From AP-15 sp963777435 (lineage in GTDB: Bacteria > Pseudomonadota > Alphaproteobacteria > ATCC43930 > CGMCC-115725): a DNA stretch of 64,000 bases. The DNA lies in the NCBI GenBank assembly GCA_963777435.1, contig CAVZQT010000001.1, forward strand, positions 744,001 through 808,000, in the 5' to 3' direction. Below the pieces are notes generated by a model, which ran no database searches, was not told the origin of the DNA, and saw only the letters and a list, made by a program, of their open reading frames with translations. Each line of letters opens with the position of its first letter. Within the stretch, counting starts at the first letter, position 1. Below, one piece after another: positions 17,801-27,622 of the stretch. The position numbers and the translations under genes are program-made.

Positions 17801-19060
17801 ATGGCTAGGCCATCGGTCGCTTCCGATAGACCCGACGTCAGAAGAGAGCGCCGTCGCCCTCTACTTGTCGGACTCATATTGATCGCAATCGCCATCGGAG
17901 GATATCTGGGATGGCAGCACTTCGCGCATAGCCCCGGCGCTGCGGCGCCGCAAGCCCCGCCCCCCGTTCCCGTGATCGCGACCACGGTCCAAAAACAAAA
18001 CTTCCCAATCGTGCTGACCGGTATTGGCAATGTGACCGCGCTCAATACCGCGACCGTCCGCAGCATGGTCACTGAGCCGATCATCAGCATCGACTTCAAG
18101 GATGGCCAATCTGTCAAAAAAGGCGAGCTGTTGGCCCAGCTCGACCCCAGCACGTACCAGGCTCAGCTCGATCAAGCGGAAGCCAATCTCGCCCGCGACC
18201 AGGCTCATCTCGAAAATGGGCAGATTAATCTCGGCCGATATGCGCCGCTCGCGAAGCAGGGGTTTACCTCGCAACAGCAGGTCGACACCCAACAGGCAAT
18301 GGTCGCCCAGGAACAAGCGACGATTAAAGCCGATCAGGCGGCAATCGAATATGCCAAAACTCAGCTGAGCTATACAAAGCTGGTGGCACCGTTTGACGGT
18401 GTCGCCGGGATTCGCCTCCTCGATGTCGGCAATATCATCCATGCGAGCACGTCGCGGAGTTTTCCGGGCCAGCCGGATGCTTTGGTCGTGATCAATCAGG
18501 TTCAGCCGATCAGCGTCATGTTCACACTTGCGGCCGCCGACATTCCGGAGGTGCAGGACGCGCTTGCGAAAGGTCTGGTCAAGGTCATCGCATTGGGTCA
18601 GGACGGCAAAACCGAGTTGGATACCGGCACATTGGCCGCGATCGACAACCAGGCGAATGTCACTTCCGGCACGATAAATCTAAAGGCGATTTTTCCCAAT
18701 CCGCATCGCCGGCTGTGGCCCGGAATGTTTGTCAACATCCGGGTCATCGCCGGCGTGCAGGACAACGGTCTGACAGTGCCGCTTGACGCGGTCCAGCAGG
18801 GTCCGCAAGGCCAGTTCGTCTTTGTCGTCGACCGAGGTCACAAAGTCTCCGTGCAGCCGGTCTCGGTGCGCGAGACGCTTAACGGCGAGGCCCTGATCGA
18901 CAAAGGCCTGAGCGCCGGACAAACCGTTGTCGTGCGCGGCCAGTATCGCCTGACGCCCGGCGCCATGGTGTCGCTCGCCAATCCGAACGATCCGGCCGCG
19001 GTGCCGAACCCCACCCCGGCAAGTGCGGGCCTGCTGCCCGTCGCGGGCTTGTCGCCATGA
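17801..19060 (+). CDS. RND efflux periplasmic adaptor (membrane fusion) protein
   Basis: A 419-aa adaptor of the MdtA/AcrA type. The N-terminus is cytoplasmic and Arg-rich, with one membrane anchor (LLVGLILIAIAIGGYLGW, about residues 25-42). It is followed by a lipoyl half-motif (KDGQSVKKGELLAQLD), an alpha-helical hairpin of Gln/Ala-rich heptads (about 135-200) and a barrel domain with LTVPLDAVQ. The tail is Pro/Ala-rich. It bridges the inner-membrane pump to an outer-membrane channel that is not encoded here. The stop overlaps the permease start by 4 bp (ATGA), so the two genes are co-translated. Confidence 0.93.
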   Translation: MARPSVASDRPDVRRERRRPLLVGLILIAIAIGGYLGWQHFAHSPGAAAPQAPPPVPVIATTVQKQNFPIVLTGIGNVTALNTATVRSMVTEPIISIDFKDGQSVKKGELLAQLDPSTYQAQLDQAEANLARDQAHLENGQINLGRYAPLAKQGFTSQQQVDTQQAMVAQEQATIKADQAAIEYAKTQLSYTKLVAPFDGVAGIRLLDVGNIIHASTSRSFPGQPDALVVINQVQPISVMFTLAAADIPEVQDALAKGLVKVIALGQDGKTELDTGTLAAIDNQANVTSGTINLKAIFPNPHRRLWPGMFVNIRVIAGVQDNGLTVPLDAVQQGPQGQFVFVVDRGHKVSVQPVSVRETLNGEALIDKGLSAGQTVVVRGQYRLTPGAMVSLANPNDPAAVPNPTPASAGLLPVAGLSP

Positions 19061-22000
19061 ACATCTCAGCGACTTTCATCCGCAGGCCGATCGCCACCGC
19101 GATGCTGATGGCGGCGATCCTCCTGCTGGGTCTGATCGGCTACGAGCTGCTGCCTGTGGCGGCTTTGCCCAACATCGACTCTCCGACGATCCAGGTCACC
19201 GCGCAACTGCCCGGCGCCGACGCTCAGACCGTTGCCGGCACCGTCACGACGCCGCTCGAGCGGCAGTTCGGCCAGATCCCCGGCCTGACGCAAATGACCT
19301 CGAGCAGCGCCACCGAATATGCCGAGATCACATTGCAATTCGACCGCAGCCGCACCATCGACTCGGCGGCGCAAGATGTGCAGGCGGCCATCAATGCAGC
19401 GGCTGGCCAGTTGCCGCCGACAATGCCCAATCCGCCGATCTATCGGAAGACCAACCCCGCCGACACGCCCGTGCTGATGCTGGCGCTGATGTCGCAGACG
19501 CTGCCGCTGACCACGGTCAGCGATTACGCGAACAGCATATTGGCGCAGAAGATCTCGCAGATGCCCGGCGTCGGCCTCGTCGGCATTGGCGGGCAACAGA
19601 GCCCGGCGATCCGGGTGCAGGTCAACCCGGCATTGCTCGCGGCGGAGGGCCTCGACCTGGAGGCGGTGCGAACGGCATTGACCACGGCCACGGTCGACCA
19701 GCCGAAAGGGACGTTGTACGGCGCCAATCAGGCATTCGCGTTGCAGACCAACGACCAGCTGATGACGGCGCAGGGGTTCAACGACTACATCCTCGCCAAC
19801 CGCCCAAGCGCCTTTGGGACAAGTGGACCGATACGCGTCCGTAATATCGGTCGAGCGATCGTCGGGCCGCAAGATGTCAATTTAGCGGGCTGGATGAATA
19901 CCGAGCCCGCCATCATCATCGCGATCCAGCGCCAGCCGGGTGCCAATGTCATTGCCACCGTCGATGCCATCAAGAAAGCATTGCCGCAACTCGAAGCCTC
20001 ACTGCCGCCAGCGATCAAGATCCATACCGTTTCGGACCGCACCCAGACGATCCGGGCCAGCGTCGCCGACGTGCAACACACATTGTTGTTGACGATCGCG
20101 CTGGTCGTCGGCGTCATCTTTCTGTTTCTGCGCAAAGTATGGGCGACCGTGATCCCGGCGATATCGGTGCCGATGTCGCTGATCGGCACTTTCGCGGTCA
20201 TGTATGTGCTTGGCTACAGCCTCGACAATCTGTCGCTGATGGCGCTGACGATCGCGGTCGGGTTTGTCGTCGATGATGCGATCGTCATGATCGAAAACAT
20301 CGTGCGGCATATCGAGGAGGGGAAGACCCCGATGCAGGCGGCGCTGCAGGGGTCCGGGGAAATCGGTTTTACGATCCTGTCGATTTCGATCTCGCTGATT
20401 GCGGTGTTTATCCCGCTGTTCCTGATGAGTGGCATCGTCGGTCTGTTGTTCCGCGAATTCGCGGTTACCGTCGCGGTAGCAATCGTGGTCTCGGTGATCG
20501 TTTCGCTGACTTTGACCCCAATGATGTGCGCCCGCGTCCTGACAGGAGAGGATGAAGCGCGTCGGGGTCCGATGTCACGCGCCTTTGAGCGTTTCTTTGA
20601 AGGCCTGACCGCCACTTACGATCGGGCGCTGGTCGTGGCACTGCGCTACCGTTTCATCACGCTGCTTGTGATGATCTCGACCGTCGTCTTGACCGGCGCG
20701 CTGTTCATCGAGATCCCGAAGGGATTTTTCCCGCAGCAAGACACGGGCCTGATCGTCGGCATCGCCGAGGGCGCGCAAAACATTTCACCTGACGCGATGA
20801 AAGACCGCATGCGGGCGGTTCTCGCCGTGGTGACCAAGGACCCCGCGGTTGCCGCGGCGAACGCCTATATCGGACCCGGCGGACCGACCGTGACCGAGAA
20901 CGACGGCCGTGTGTTCATTACCTTGAAGCCGCTGGGGCAGCGGACGGCCAGCGCCGACCAGGTGATCGCGCGCTTGAACAGGGCATTGCAGCCGGTCTGG
21001 GGTATAGTTTTGTATATGCAGGCGGCGCAGGACATAACGATCGGCGCGCGGCTCTCCAAAACCCAATACCAATACACGCTGGTGGACGTCGACAGCGACG
21101 AGCTCAATCACTGGGCGCCGATCCTGTTAAAGAAAATGCAGGCCTTACCGCAATTGACCGACGTCGCAAGCGATCAACAGAGCACCGGCCGGGTCCTGAA
21201 GATCGAAATCAACCGCCCGCTCGCCCAGCAGCTCGGCATCAATCCTTCGGTTGTCGATTCGATCCTTTATGACGCATTCGGCCAGAGAGTGGCAGCGAGG
21301 ATCTATACCAGGCTCAACCAGTATTTCGTCATCCTGGAAGTCGAGCCCGATTTCCAGCTCGGGCCGAACGCGCTGAGCCGCATTTACGCGACCTCCTCCA
21401 GTGGCCAAGAAGTGCCGCTGAGCGAGTTCGCCACGATTATCTCGGCGATCGCGCCGATTGCGGTCAATCATCAGGGCCAATTCCCGTCGGTGACGCTGAG
21501 CTTCAATCTATCTCAGAAGGTCGCGATCGGAGACGCGGTAGCGGCGATTCAGCAGGCGACCCGAGAACTTCACCTGCCGCGCTCGATTGCAACGAGCTTT
21601 CAGGGCAGCGCGCAGGCATTTCAGAATTCACTGAGCAGTACGCCGATCTTGATCCTCGCGGCACTGATTGCGGTCTACATCATCCTCGGGATGCTTTACG
21701 AGAGCACGATCAACCCGGTCACGATCATCTCGACATTGCCTTCGGCCGGGCTCGGGGCGCTATTGACCTTGATGCTGTTCGGCATGCCGCTCGACGTCAT
21801 CGGGATCATTGGCATCATCCTGCTGATCGGCATCGTCAAAAAGAACGGTATCATGCTGGTGGACTTTGCCCTGGTTGGCCAACGCGAACGCGGACTCAGC
21901 ACCGAGGAGGCAATCCACGAGGCCTGCCTTCTGCGCTTTCGCCCGATCCTGATGACAACGATGTGCGCGCTGCTCGGCGGCGTACCGCTGGCGGTCGGCA

Positions 22001-22191
22001 CCGGCATCGGCTCGGAAATTCGCCAGCCGCTCGGCTACGCGATCGTCGGCGGCCTTCTGGTGTCGCAAGTGCTGACATTATTCACGACGCCGGTCGTCTA
22101 CATCTACATGGATCGCCTCGGCCATTGGCTAGGGCGCCGGCAGCGCGGCTCGCGCCGAGCCCTAATTGAGGCGCCGGCAGGTCCGCCCTAG
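19057..22191 (+). CDS. RND multidrug efflux permease (HAE1/MdtBC-like)
   Basis: A 1044-aa proton-driven inner-membrane pump. The N-terminal MNISATFIRRPIATAML is typical. The TM4 segment carries the paired acidic residues in GFVVDDAIVMIEN needed for proton relay, and the second half has GIVKKNGIMLVDFA, the internal repeat of that region. Two large periplasmic loops and about 12 membrane segments are present, and length is standard. It forms a two-gene operon with the adaptor. No TolC-like gene follows, so it must use an outer-membrane factor encoded elsewhere. Confidence 0.94.
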   Translation: MNISATFIRRPIATAMLMAAILLLGLIGYELLPVAALPNIDSPTIQVTAQLPGADAQTVAGTVTTPLERQFGQIPGLTQMTSSSATEYAEITLQFDRSRTIDSAAQDVQAAINAAAGQLPPTMPNPPIYRKTNPADTPVLMLALMSQTLPLTTVSDYANSILAQKISQMPGVGLVGIGGQQSPAIRVQVNPALLAAEGLDLEAVRTALTTATVDQPKGTLYGANQAFALQTNDQLMTAQGFNDYILANRPSAFGTSGPIRVRNIGRAIVGPQDVNLAGWMNTEPAIIIAIQRQPGANVIATVDAIKKALPQLEASLPPAIKIHTVSDRTQTIRASVADVQHTLLLTIALVVGVIFLFLRKVWATVIPAISVPMSLIGTFAVMYVLGYSLDNLSLMALTIAVGFVVDDAIVMIENIVRHIEEGKTPMQAALQGSGEIGFTILSISISLIAVFIPLFLMSGIVGLLFREFAVTVAVAIVVSVIVSLTLTPMMCARVLTGEDEARRGPMSRAFERFFEGLTATYDRALVVALRYRFITLLVMISTVVLTGALFIEIPKGFFPQQDTGLIVGIAEGAQNISPDAMKDRMRAVLAVVTKDPAVAAANAYIGPGGPTVTENDGRVFITLKPLGQRTASADQVIARLNRALQPVWGIVLYMQAAQDITIGARLSKTQYQYTLVDVDSDELNHWAPILLKKMQALPQLTDVASDQQSTGRVLKIEINRPLAQQLGINPSVVDSILYDAFGQRVAARIYTRLNQYFVILEVEPDFQLGPNALSRIYATSSSGQEVPLSEFATIISAIAPIAVNHQGQFPSVTLSFNLSQKVAIGDAVAAIQQATRELHLPRSIATSFQGSAQAFQNSLSSTPILILAALIAVYIILGMLYESTINPVTIISTLPSAGLGALLTLMLFGMPLDVIGIIGIILLIGIVKKNGIMLVDFALVGQRERGLSTEEAIHEACLLRFRPILMTTMCALLGGVPLAVGTGIGSEIRQPLGYAIVGGLLVSQVLTLFTTPVVYIYMDRLGHWLGRRQRGSRRALIEAPAGPP

Positions 22192-22246
22192 TCTAAATCA
22201 ATCAAGATCGACCCCGCCCCGACACCACCTTTCACCCCTTTATGGT

Positions 22247-22259
22247 TCGTAAGTTACGA
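22247..22259. promoter_or_regulatory. Palindrome upstream of the tungstate transporter genes
   Basis: TCGTAAGTTACGA is a perfect 13-bp palindrome (6-bp arms, one central base) located 31 bp before the tupB start in the short gap after the RND operon. Oxyanion transporter genes are commonly controlled by ModE/TunR-type repressors that bind CG-bounded AT-rich dyads, so this is a reasonable operator candidate. The match to any specific consensus is not verified. Confidence 0.4.
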
Positions 22260-22290
22260 TAGCTCCTGCATCGCGGGACTATGCTGATCG

Positions 22291-22971
22291 GTGTTCACCT
22301 CGGATCTGTGGTCGGTGTTCCAGGCCGATGCGCTCGGGCGTATCATCGCGCTCTCGCTCACTGTCAGCCTTTCCGCTGCGGCGCTGGCAACCTTGTTTGG
22401 CACCGCGTTTGGCGCAGTGCTCGCCGTCCATGCCTTTCCCGGGCGACGCGTTCTGGTCATCGCCGTCAACGCTCTGTTGGGGCTGCCGCCGGTCGTCGTC
22501 GGTCTGGCGCTGTATTTGCTCTTGTCCCGGTCGAGCCCGCTCGGGGTGCTCGGTCTGTTGTTCACGCCGGGCGCGATGGTGATCGCGCAAGCGGTGTTGG
22601 CATTGCCGATCGTGACGGCGCTGGTCCACGACGCTATAGCCGATGCTTGGGCAGAATACGGTGCCGCACTGCAAGTTGACGGAGCGACGCGGTTACAGTC
22701 TGTTCCCCATCTGCTCGCGATCGCGCCGAGCCGGCTGGTTACGGCGGTTCTCGCCGGCTTTGGCCGCACGATCTCGGAGGTCGGGGCGATCCTGATCGTC
22801 GGCGGCAACATCGCCGGGTACACGCGCACGATGACGACCGCCATCGTACTCGAAACGAGCGAAGGCAATCTGTCGCGCGCCCTCGGGCTCGGCCTTGTCC
22901 TGATCGGGATCAGCATCGCGGTCAGTGCAATGATCTTCACGTTAGGTATTCGAGGAAGAAGGAATTCATGA
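22291..22971 (+). CDS. tupB: Tungstate ABC transporter permease
   Basis: A 226-aa integral membrane permease with about five to six helices, of the TupB/WtpB-like group. The cytoplasmic coupling (EAA-type) loop is visible as EYGAALQVDGATRLQ near residue 130. The segment GFGRTISEVGAILIVGGNI is very characteristic of TupB-like permeases. The start codon is GTG at 22291; no in-frame ATG precedes it. The stop overlaps the tupA start by 4 bp (ATGA). The order is permease then binding protein. No ATP-binding gene (tupC) lies on either side. Confidence 0.88.
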   Translation: MFTSDLWSVFQADALGRIIALSLTVSLSAAALATLFGTAFGAVLAVHAFPGRRVLVIAVNALLGLPPVVVGLALYLLLSRSSPLGVLGLLFTPGAMVIAQAVLALPIVTALVHDAIADAWAEYGAALQVDGATRLQSVPHLLAIAPSRLVTAVLAGFGRTISEVGAILIVGGNIAGYTRTMTTAIVLETSEGNLSRALGLGLVLIGISIAVSAMIFTLGIRGRRNS

Positions 22972-23792
22972 AATCGAAGCTGACCGCTGCGATCGTTGTC
23001 GGTTTGGCGCTACTCGCCGGTGGCCCGAGCCGCGCCGACGAGACGATCACGCTGGCCTCGACCACCTCGGTGGAGAATTCGGGGCTTCTCGCGCACATCC
23101 TGCCGGAATTCACCAAGGAGACCGGCATCACGGTGCATGTCCTCGCCCAGGGTACGGGTCAGGCGCTCGCAACGGCTGCACATGGCGATGCCGATCTGGT
23201 GCTGGTCCACGATCCGGAGGCCGAGCAGAAATTTATTGCGGAGGGACACGGTGTTGACCGCCGCCAAATCGCCTGGAACGACTTTATCGTGGTCGGCCCG
23301 CACGCGGATCCCGCGCATGTCGCCGGTGGCCACAACGCGGTTGCGGTGTTCAAGGCGATTGCCGCTGCGCGCGCGCCATTTGTTTCACGTGGCGACAAAA
23401 GCGGCACCGACGCCCTCGAAAAGCGGCTCTGGCATGCGGCTGCAATCGACCCCGCCGAGACCGGCGGCTCGTGGTATCGCGATATCGGCGGCGGTATGGG
23501 AGCCGCGCTAAACGCTGCTGCGGCGATGAACGCCTATACGCTTTCCGATCGCGGCACCTGGCTCAGCTTTGGTAACAAAGGCGACCTCGCCGTGCTGGTC
23601 GAAGGCGATCCGAAATTGCTGAACCGTTACGACGTGATCTTGCTCAATCCGCAGAAACACCCCGAGGCCAAGCAGCAACCTGCCCATCGTTTTGCCGACT
23701 GGCTCGCCTCGCCCGAGGGCCAAGCCGCGATCGGCGCCTATAAGGTGAAGGGCGAGCAGCTGTTCCATCCCTCCGCCGCCGCGCCGAAATGA
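22968..23792 (+). CDS. tupA: Tungstate-binding periplasmic protein
   Basis: A 274-aa exported binding protein with a Sec signal peptide (KSKLTAAIVVGLALLAGG, cleavage near SRA-DE). The mature protein starts ITLASTTSVENSGLL, which corresponds to the TTTS-type oxyanion-binding motif of TupA, followed by AQGTGQAL and GDADLVLVHDP, both typical of the family. SRGDKSGTD near residue 140 supplies further ligand contacts. It captures tungstate for molybdopterin-type enzymes. It is translationally coupled to tupB. The spacer to the convergent malic enzyme gene is 103 bp. Confidence 0.9.
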   Translation: MKSKLTAAIVVGLALLAGGPSRADETITLASTTSVENSGLLAHILPEFTKETGITVHVLAQGTGQALATAAHGDADLVLVHDPEAEQKFIAEGHGVDRRQIAWNDFIVVGPHADPAHVAGGHNAVAVFKAIAAARAPFVSRGDKSGTDALEKRLWHAAAIDPAETGGSWYRDIGGGMGAALNAAAAMNAYTLSDRGTWLSFGNKGDLAVLVEGDPKLLNRYDVILLNPQKHPEAKQQPAHRFADWLASPEGQAAIGAYKVKGEQLFHPSAAAPK

Positions 23793-23895
23793 GCCCTTTG
23801 CCAGAAACGATGGCATTTGGGACTCGCCAATAGTCGAGGCTCACGCATTTGCTCAGCCACCGCTGGGCGGGGAAACTGGAGAGCGTTTAACCCGG

Positions 23896-25527
23896 CTACT
23901 CCGCGTAGATCGGCCGATAGGCCCGCGCATGGATCAGCGAACCGACATCAGCCGGCCGAGGCACGCGGGCGAGGCCCTTGTCGAAGATATAGGTCGCAAC
24001 GCGGTCGGCCACGTGCAGCGATGCCTCCAGTATCCGGCTCTGGGGTGGATAAATCAGCCCGGTCTCGAGATTCTCTTCGGTGACCTGCTCGGCGACCGCC
24101 TTCGCCGCGACGATAAACATCTCCTCGGTTACGCGGGTTGCCTCCGTCGCAAACACCGCCATGCCCATGGCCGGAAAGATGTAGACATTGTTGCCTTGGC
24201 CCGGCACGAAATTGTGACCTGCGATCTCGACCGGCGGGAACGGACTGCCGCTGGCGAAAACCGCTCTGCCATCCGACCACTTGTAAGCCTCCTCGGCGGT
24301 GCATTCCGAGCGCGAGGTCGGGTTGGAGTAAGGAAAAATTATCGGCCGCTCGTTCAATCGGGCCATCGCCTCGATGACCGGCTGGTTAAAGAGTTTTGGG
24401 ACGGTGCTGACGCCGATGATGGCGGTCGGCTTGATCGCTTCAACCGCGTCGACAAATCGGGCGACCGGCGCGTGGTCGTGCGCGAACGGCCGCTGGAATT
24501 CGGCGAGGTCGGTACGCGAATTGACCATTAAGCCGTTGATATCGAAGAGCCAATTTCGGCTGCGCGCGTCCGCGATTGGCAATCCGTCGAGCGCCATGGC
24601 TTCGCTGATCAGCTCGGCGATGCCGGTTGCCGCCGAACCGCCGCCCAAAAATAGAAACCGCTGCTCGGTGAGCTTCCCTTTGGTGATCCGCAGCGCGGCC
24701 AGAATTCCGGCGAGTGCAACCGCCGCCGTCCCCTGGATGTCGTCATTGTAGGTGCAGATCTTGTCGCGATAGCGCTCGAGGATCGGAACCGCGTTGATAT
24801 TTGCGAAGTCCTCCCACTGGATGCAGCATTTGGGATAGAGCGCCTGCACCGCCGTCACGAACTCGTCGACAAAAGCCATGTAGTCGTCGCCGCGCACCCG
24901 GTGCTGACGCAGGCCGAGATAGAGCGGGTCGTCGAGCAGCACCTGATTATTGGTGCCGACATCCAAGACAACGGGCAGGCAATATTGCGGCGGCACCCCG
25001 GCGCACGCGGTATAGAGCGCCAATTTGCCGATCGGTATGCCCATCCCGCCGGCGCCGAGATCACCGAGGCCGAGGATGCGCTCACCGTCGGTCACCACGA
25101 TAAAGCGCACGTCGCGACCGGGCCAGTTCCCGATGATCTCTCGAACCCGGCCGCGAGCGGTGATCGGCAGATACATGCCACGGGCCGAGCGAAAGATGTG
25201 GGCAAATTTCTGGCATGCCTCGCCGACCGTCGGGGTATAGACGAGCGGCATATAGGTCGCTGGGTCCGACATCAGCACCGCATAGAATAGGGTCTCGTTG
25301 CGGGCCTGCAAGTCGGAAAGCACGAGATATTTCTGCAGATCGTTGTCGAGATTGGCAATCTCGGTGTGCCGGCGTGCGATCTGCAAATCCATCGTTGTGA
25401 CGGCGGGGGGCAGCAGACCTTCGAGCCCATAGGCGCGGCGCTCGGCGGCGGTGAACGCCGTCCCTTTGTTCAAACGCGGATTATGGAGAAGGTCATACCC
25501 CTTCGCGTGTTCATTTGGTTCGACCAT
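23896..25527 (-). CDS. maeA: NAD-dependent malic enzyme
   Basis: A 543-aa enzyme that oxidatively decarboxylates malate to pyruvate in the cytosol. Family features are clear: YTPTVGEACQ (about 90), the malic enzyme signature around DGERILGLGDLGAGGMGIP (about 150-170), QWEDFANINA with metal-binding acidic residues, YNDDIQGTAAV (about 260), and the dinucleotide motif FLGGGSAATGIA. Length matches the large SfcA-type enzyme rather than the MaeB-phosphotransacetylase fusion. The ATG at 25527 has an AGGGGG ribosome-binding site; the open frame to 25596 is an extension without homology. It lies directly after fumC on the same strand, supporting malate/pyruvate traffic. NAD preference is inferred from family. 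Confidence 0.92.
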   Translation of the reverse strand: MVEPNEHAKGYDLLHNPRLNKGTAFTAAERRAYGLEGLLPPAVTTMDLQIARRHTEIANLDNDLQKYLVLSDLQARNETLFYAVLMSDPATYMPLVYTPTVGEACQKFAHIFRSARGMYLPITARGRVREIIGNWPGRDVRFIVVTDGERILGLGDLGAGGMGIPIGKLALYTACAGVPPQYCLPVVLDVGTNNQVLLDDPLYLGLRQHRVRGDDYMAFVDEFVTAVQALYPKCCIQWEDFANINAVPILERYRDKICTYNDDIQGTAAVALAGILAALRITKGKLTEQRFLFLGGGSAATGIAELISEAMALDGLPIADARSRNWLFDINGLMVNSRTDLAEFQRPFAHDHAPVARFVDAVEAIKPTAIIGVSTVPKLFNQPVIEAMARLNERPIIFPYSNPTSRSECTAEEAYKWSDGRAVFASGSPFPPVEIAGHNFVPGQGNNVYIFPAMGMAVFATEATRVTEEMFIVAAKAVAEQVTEENLETGLIYPPQSRILEASLHVADRVATYIFDKGLARVPRPADVGSLIHARAYRPIYAE

Positions 25528-25604
25528 AATTCTACCCCCTCGCCCATGAAAACCGATCCGAACTTCTGATATCCTATTGCTAGCGCATGAAACCACTAAA
25601 GAGC

Positions 25605-25690
25605 GCTTTCCCGGCGAAGGTCGTGATCCACAGATCAGCCTGGTGAGCGCCGCGACGGTGGGCCCCGGCTTTCCGCCGGGGCAGCGTTTT
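25605..25690. repeat. Palindromic intergenic repeat, divergent copy
   Basis: It contains TTTCCCGGCGAAGG...GATCCAC, which resembles the copy-A core at 146-175, and a clean hairpin CCCCGGC-TTTCC-GCCGGGG at 25663-25681. It fills much of the 273-bp gap between fumC and the malic enzyme gene, both read leftward, so it could also act as a transcript-end or processing signal for fumC. Confidence 0.5.
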
Positions 25691-25800
25691 ACTGTTTACT
25701 GTGCTGTATCCCTGAACCATCTTGTTTCTGTCGGGAGAAGAGCGATAAAGCAATCCCGCCCGACAGCGAAGGACGGCAGGTACCTGTCTTGCTCGCCCGC

Positions 25801-27207
25801 TCAGTTGTTTCCGGCGACGTACGGCTTAATCATTTTTGCCGGATCGACGACGCGATCGAACGTTGCCTCGTCGATGTAACCGAGCTGCAGTGCCGCCTCT
25901 TTTAAGGTTAAATCATGCTCCATTGCATGATGGGCGATCGCCGAGGCCTTGTCGTAGCCGATGACCGGTGACAGCGCCGTCACCAGCATCAGCGAGCGGT
26001 CGACATATTCTTTGATCTTCTTAAGGTTCGGCTTGGTCCCCTCGATTAGGAACCTGCGGAAATTGGTGCAGCCGTCGGCAAGAAGCGTGATCGACTGCGC
26101 GATGTTGAAGATCATCAGCGGCTTGTAGACGTTCATCTCCAGATACCCGCCGGCGCCGCCAAAGCCGACCGCAACATCATTGGCCATCACCTGCACGGCA
26201 ATCATCGTCAATGCTTCGGCCTGGGTCGGATTGACCTTGCCCGGCATGATCGAGGAGCCGGGCTCGTTCTCCGGGATCTGCAATTCGGCAAAGCCGGCGC
26301 GCGGACCGCATGACATCAGGCGGATGTCATTGGCGATTTTGTAAAGCGACACCGCCAATGTCCGCAGCGTGCCGGACAATTGCACCAGCGCATCATGCGC
26401 ACCCTGTACGGCGAATTTGTTGGGTGCGCTGACAAACGGCAACCCAGTGAGCTTTGCGATTTCGGCCGCCGCCGCTTCGGCAAAGCCTGGGGCGGCATTG
26501 ATGCCGGTGCCGACCGCAGTGCCGCCGAGCGCCAGCCGATAAACACCCTTCAGCGCATCTTCTATCCGCTCGACATCGTCACTGAGCATGCCGGCATAGC
26601 CGGACCATTCCTGGCCCAGTGTAATCGGCGTCGCATCCTGCATGTGGGTCCGGCCGATCTTTACAATGTCCTTCCATTCCTCGGCCTTGGCCGCAATGGC
26701 GTCACGCAGGCCAGTGACGGCCGGCAGTAAGCGCCCCGTCACGTTGACCACAGCGGCAATATACATCGCCGACGGGAACGTGTCGTTCGAAGATTGCGAC
26801 ATATTCACATGGTCATTGGGATGTACCGGCGCCTTGCTGCCCAGTGGGGTGCCGGCAAGCTGGCAGCAGCGGTTTGAGATGACCTCGTTGACATTCATGT
26901 TGAACTGGGTGCCGCTGCCGGTCATCCACACATGCAATGGAAACATATCCTGATGTTGCCCAGTCAGGATCTCCTCGCAGGCCTGCACAATCAGCCTGCG
27001 CAGCTTGTCGTCGAGCCGCCCACCGGCATGGTTGGCGTTGGCCGCCGCCTTTTTAAGTATCGCATAGGCGGCGATCATCTCCCGCGGGATCAGGTCTTGG
27101 CCAATGCTGAAATGCTCCAGCGAGCGCTGCGTCTGCGCCCCCCACAGCTTGTCAGCCGGCACCTCCACCACGCCCATGCTGTCGGTTTCCCGGCGAAATT
27201 CGGTCAT
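25801..27207 (-). CDS. fumC: Fumarate hydratase, class II
   Basis: A 468-aa homotetrameric, iron-independent fumarase that interconverts fumarate and malate in the TCA cycle. The fumarase/aspartase signature GSSIMPGKVNP is present near residue 315. TGSGTQFNMNVNEV (about 100) and GRTHMQDATPITLGQE (about 185) supply active-site residues including the catalytic His. Length is normal. I chose the ATG at 27207, preceded by GGGAGAG, over 27252. It lies upstream of the malic enzyme gene with a repeat-containing gap. Confidence 0.95.
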   Translation of the reverse strand: MTEFRRETDSMGVVEVPADKLWGAQTQRSLEHFSIGQDLIPREMIAAYAILKKAAANANHAGGRLDDKLRRLIVQACEEILTGQHQDMFPLHVWMTGSGTQFNMNVNEVISNRCCQLAGTPLGSKAPVHPNDHVNMSQSSNDTFPSAMYIAAVVNVTGRLLPAVTGLRDAIAAKAEEWKDIVKIGRTHMQDATPITLGQEWSGYAGMLSDDVERIEDALKGVYRLALGGTAVGTGINAAPGFAEAAAAEIAKLTGLPFVSAPNKFAVQGAHDALVQLSGTLRTLAVSLYKIANDIRLMSCGPRAGFAELQIPENEPGSSIMPGKVNPTQAEALTMIAVQVMANDVAVGFGGAGGYLEMNVYKPLMIFNIAQSITLLADGCTNFRRFLIEGTKPNLKKIKEYVDRSLMLVTALSPVIGYDKASAIAHHAMEHDLTLKEAALQLGYIDEATFDRVVDPAKMIKPYVAGNN

Positions 27208-27622
27208 TGCGCCGCTCTCCCACACGAAACAACGAACCGATCCACGTTGCACCCGAGGGCGCTAAGGCGATCCCGTCCACGGCGTCGATGGGCCGTGGTG
27301 AGGTTGTTCGAAGACGGTCTGCGCACGATCACAACTTGCGCTTCTGTTCGCGATAATGTCTTCACGCCGACCAATGTGATCGGCCAAGGAGAGGCTATCG
27401 CGCGTCGAAACTTGCTGATAGATAGCGCCGTCGCACCAAAGGAAAGTAAGTGCAGGTCAATTGTCGTTAAACGACTTGAGCGAACCCGGCGATCATGATC
27501 GTGGCGTGCAGCAATAGCAGCAGCCAGGGTGGGGCATAAGCGCATGGTCATCGCACTCACCTACTAGCCGTGTCCCGTAAATGCGCCGCCCGATGAAGTA
27601 ATCCCGCGATGACCCCCAATGC
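27208..27622. other. Spacer without a convincing gene
   Basis: This 415-bp stretch separates the fumC start from the end of the oxidoreductase small-subunit gene. A leftward ORF (27204-27560) is Arg-rich with shadow-like composition and no ribosome-binding site, so I do not call it. The stretch must contain the fumC promoter, but I cannot identify it. Confidence 0.4.

Noticed and set aside
27204..27560. Leftward 118-codon ORF between fumC and the oxidoreductase small subunit
   Set aside because: No ribosome-binding site, Arg/Ser-rich composition typical of a non-coding frame, and it overlaps the fumC start region.
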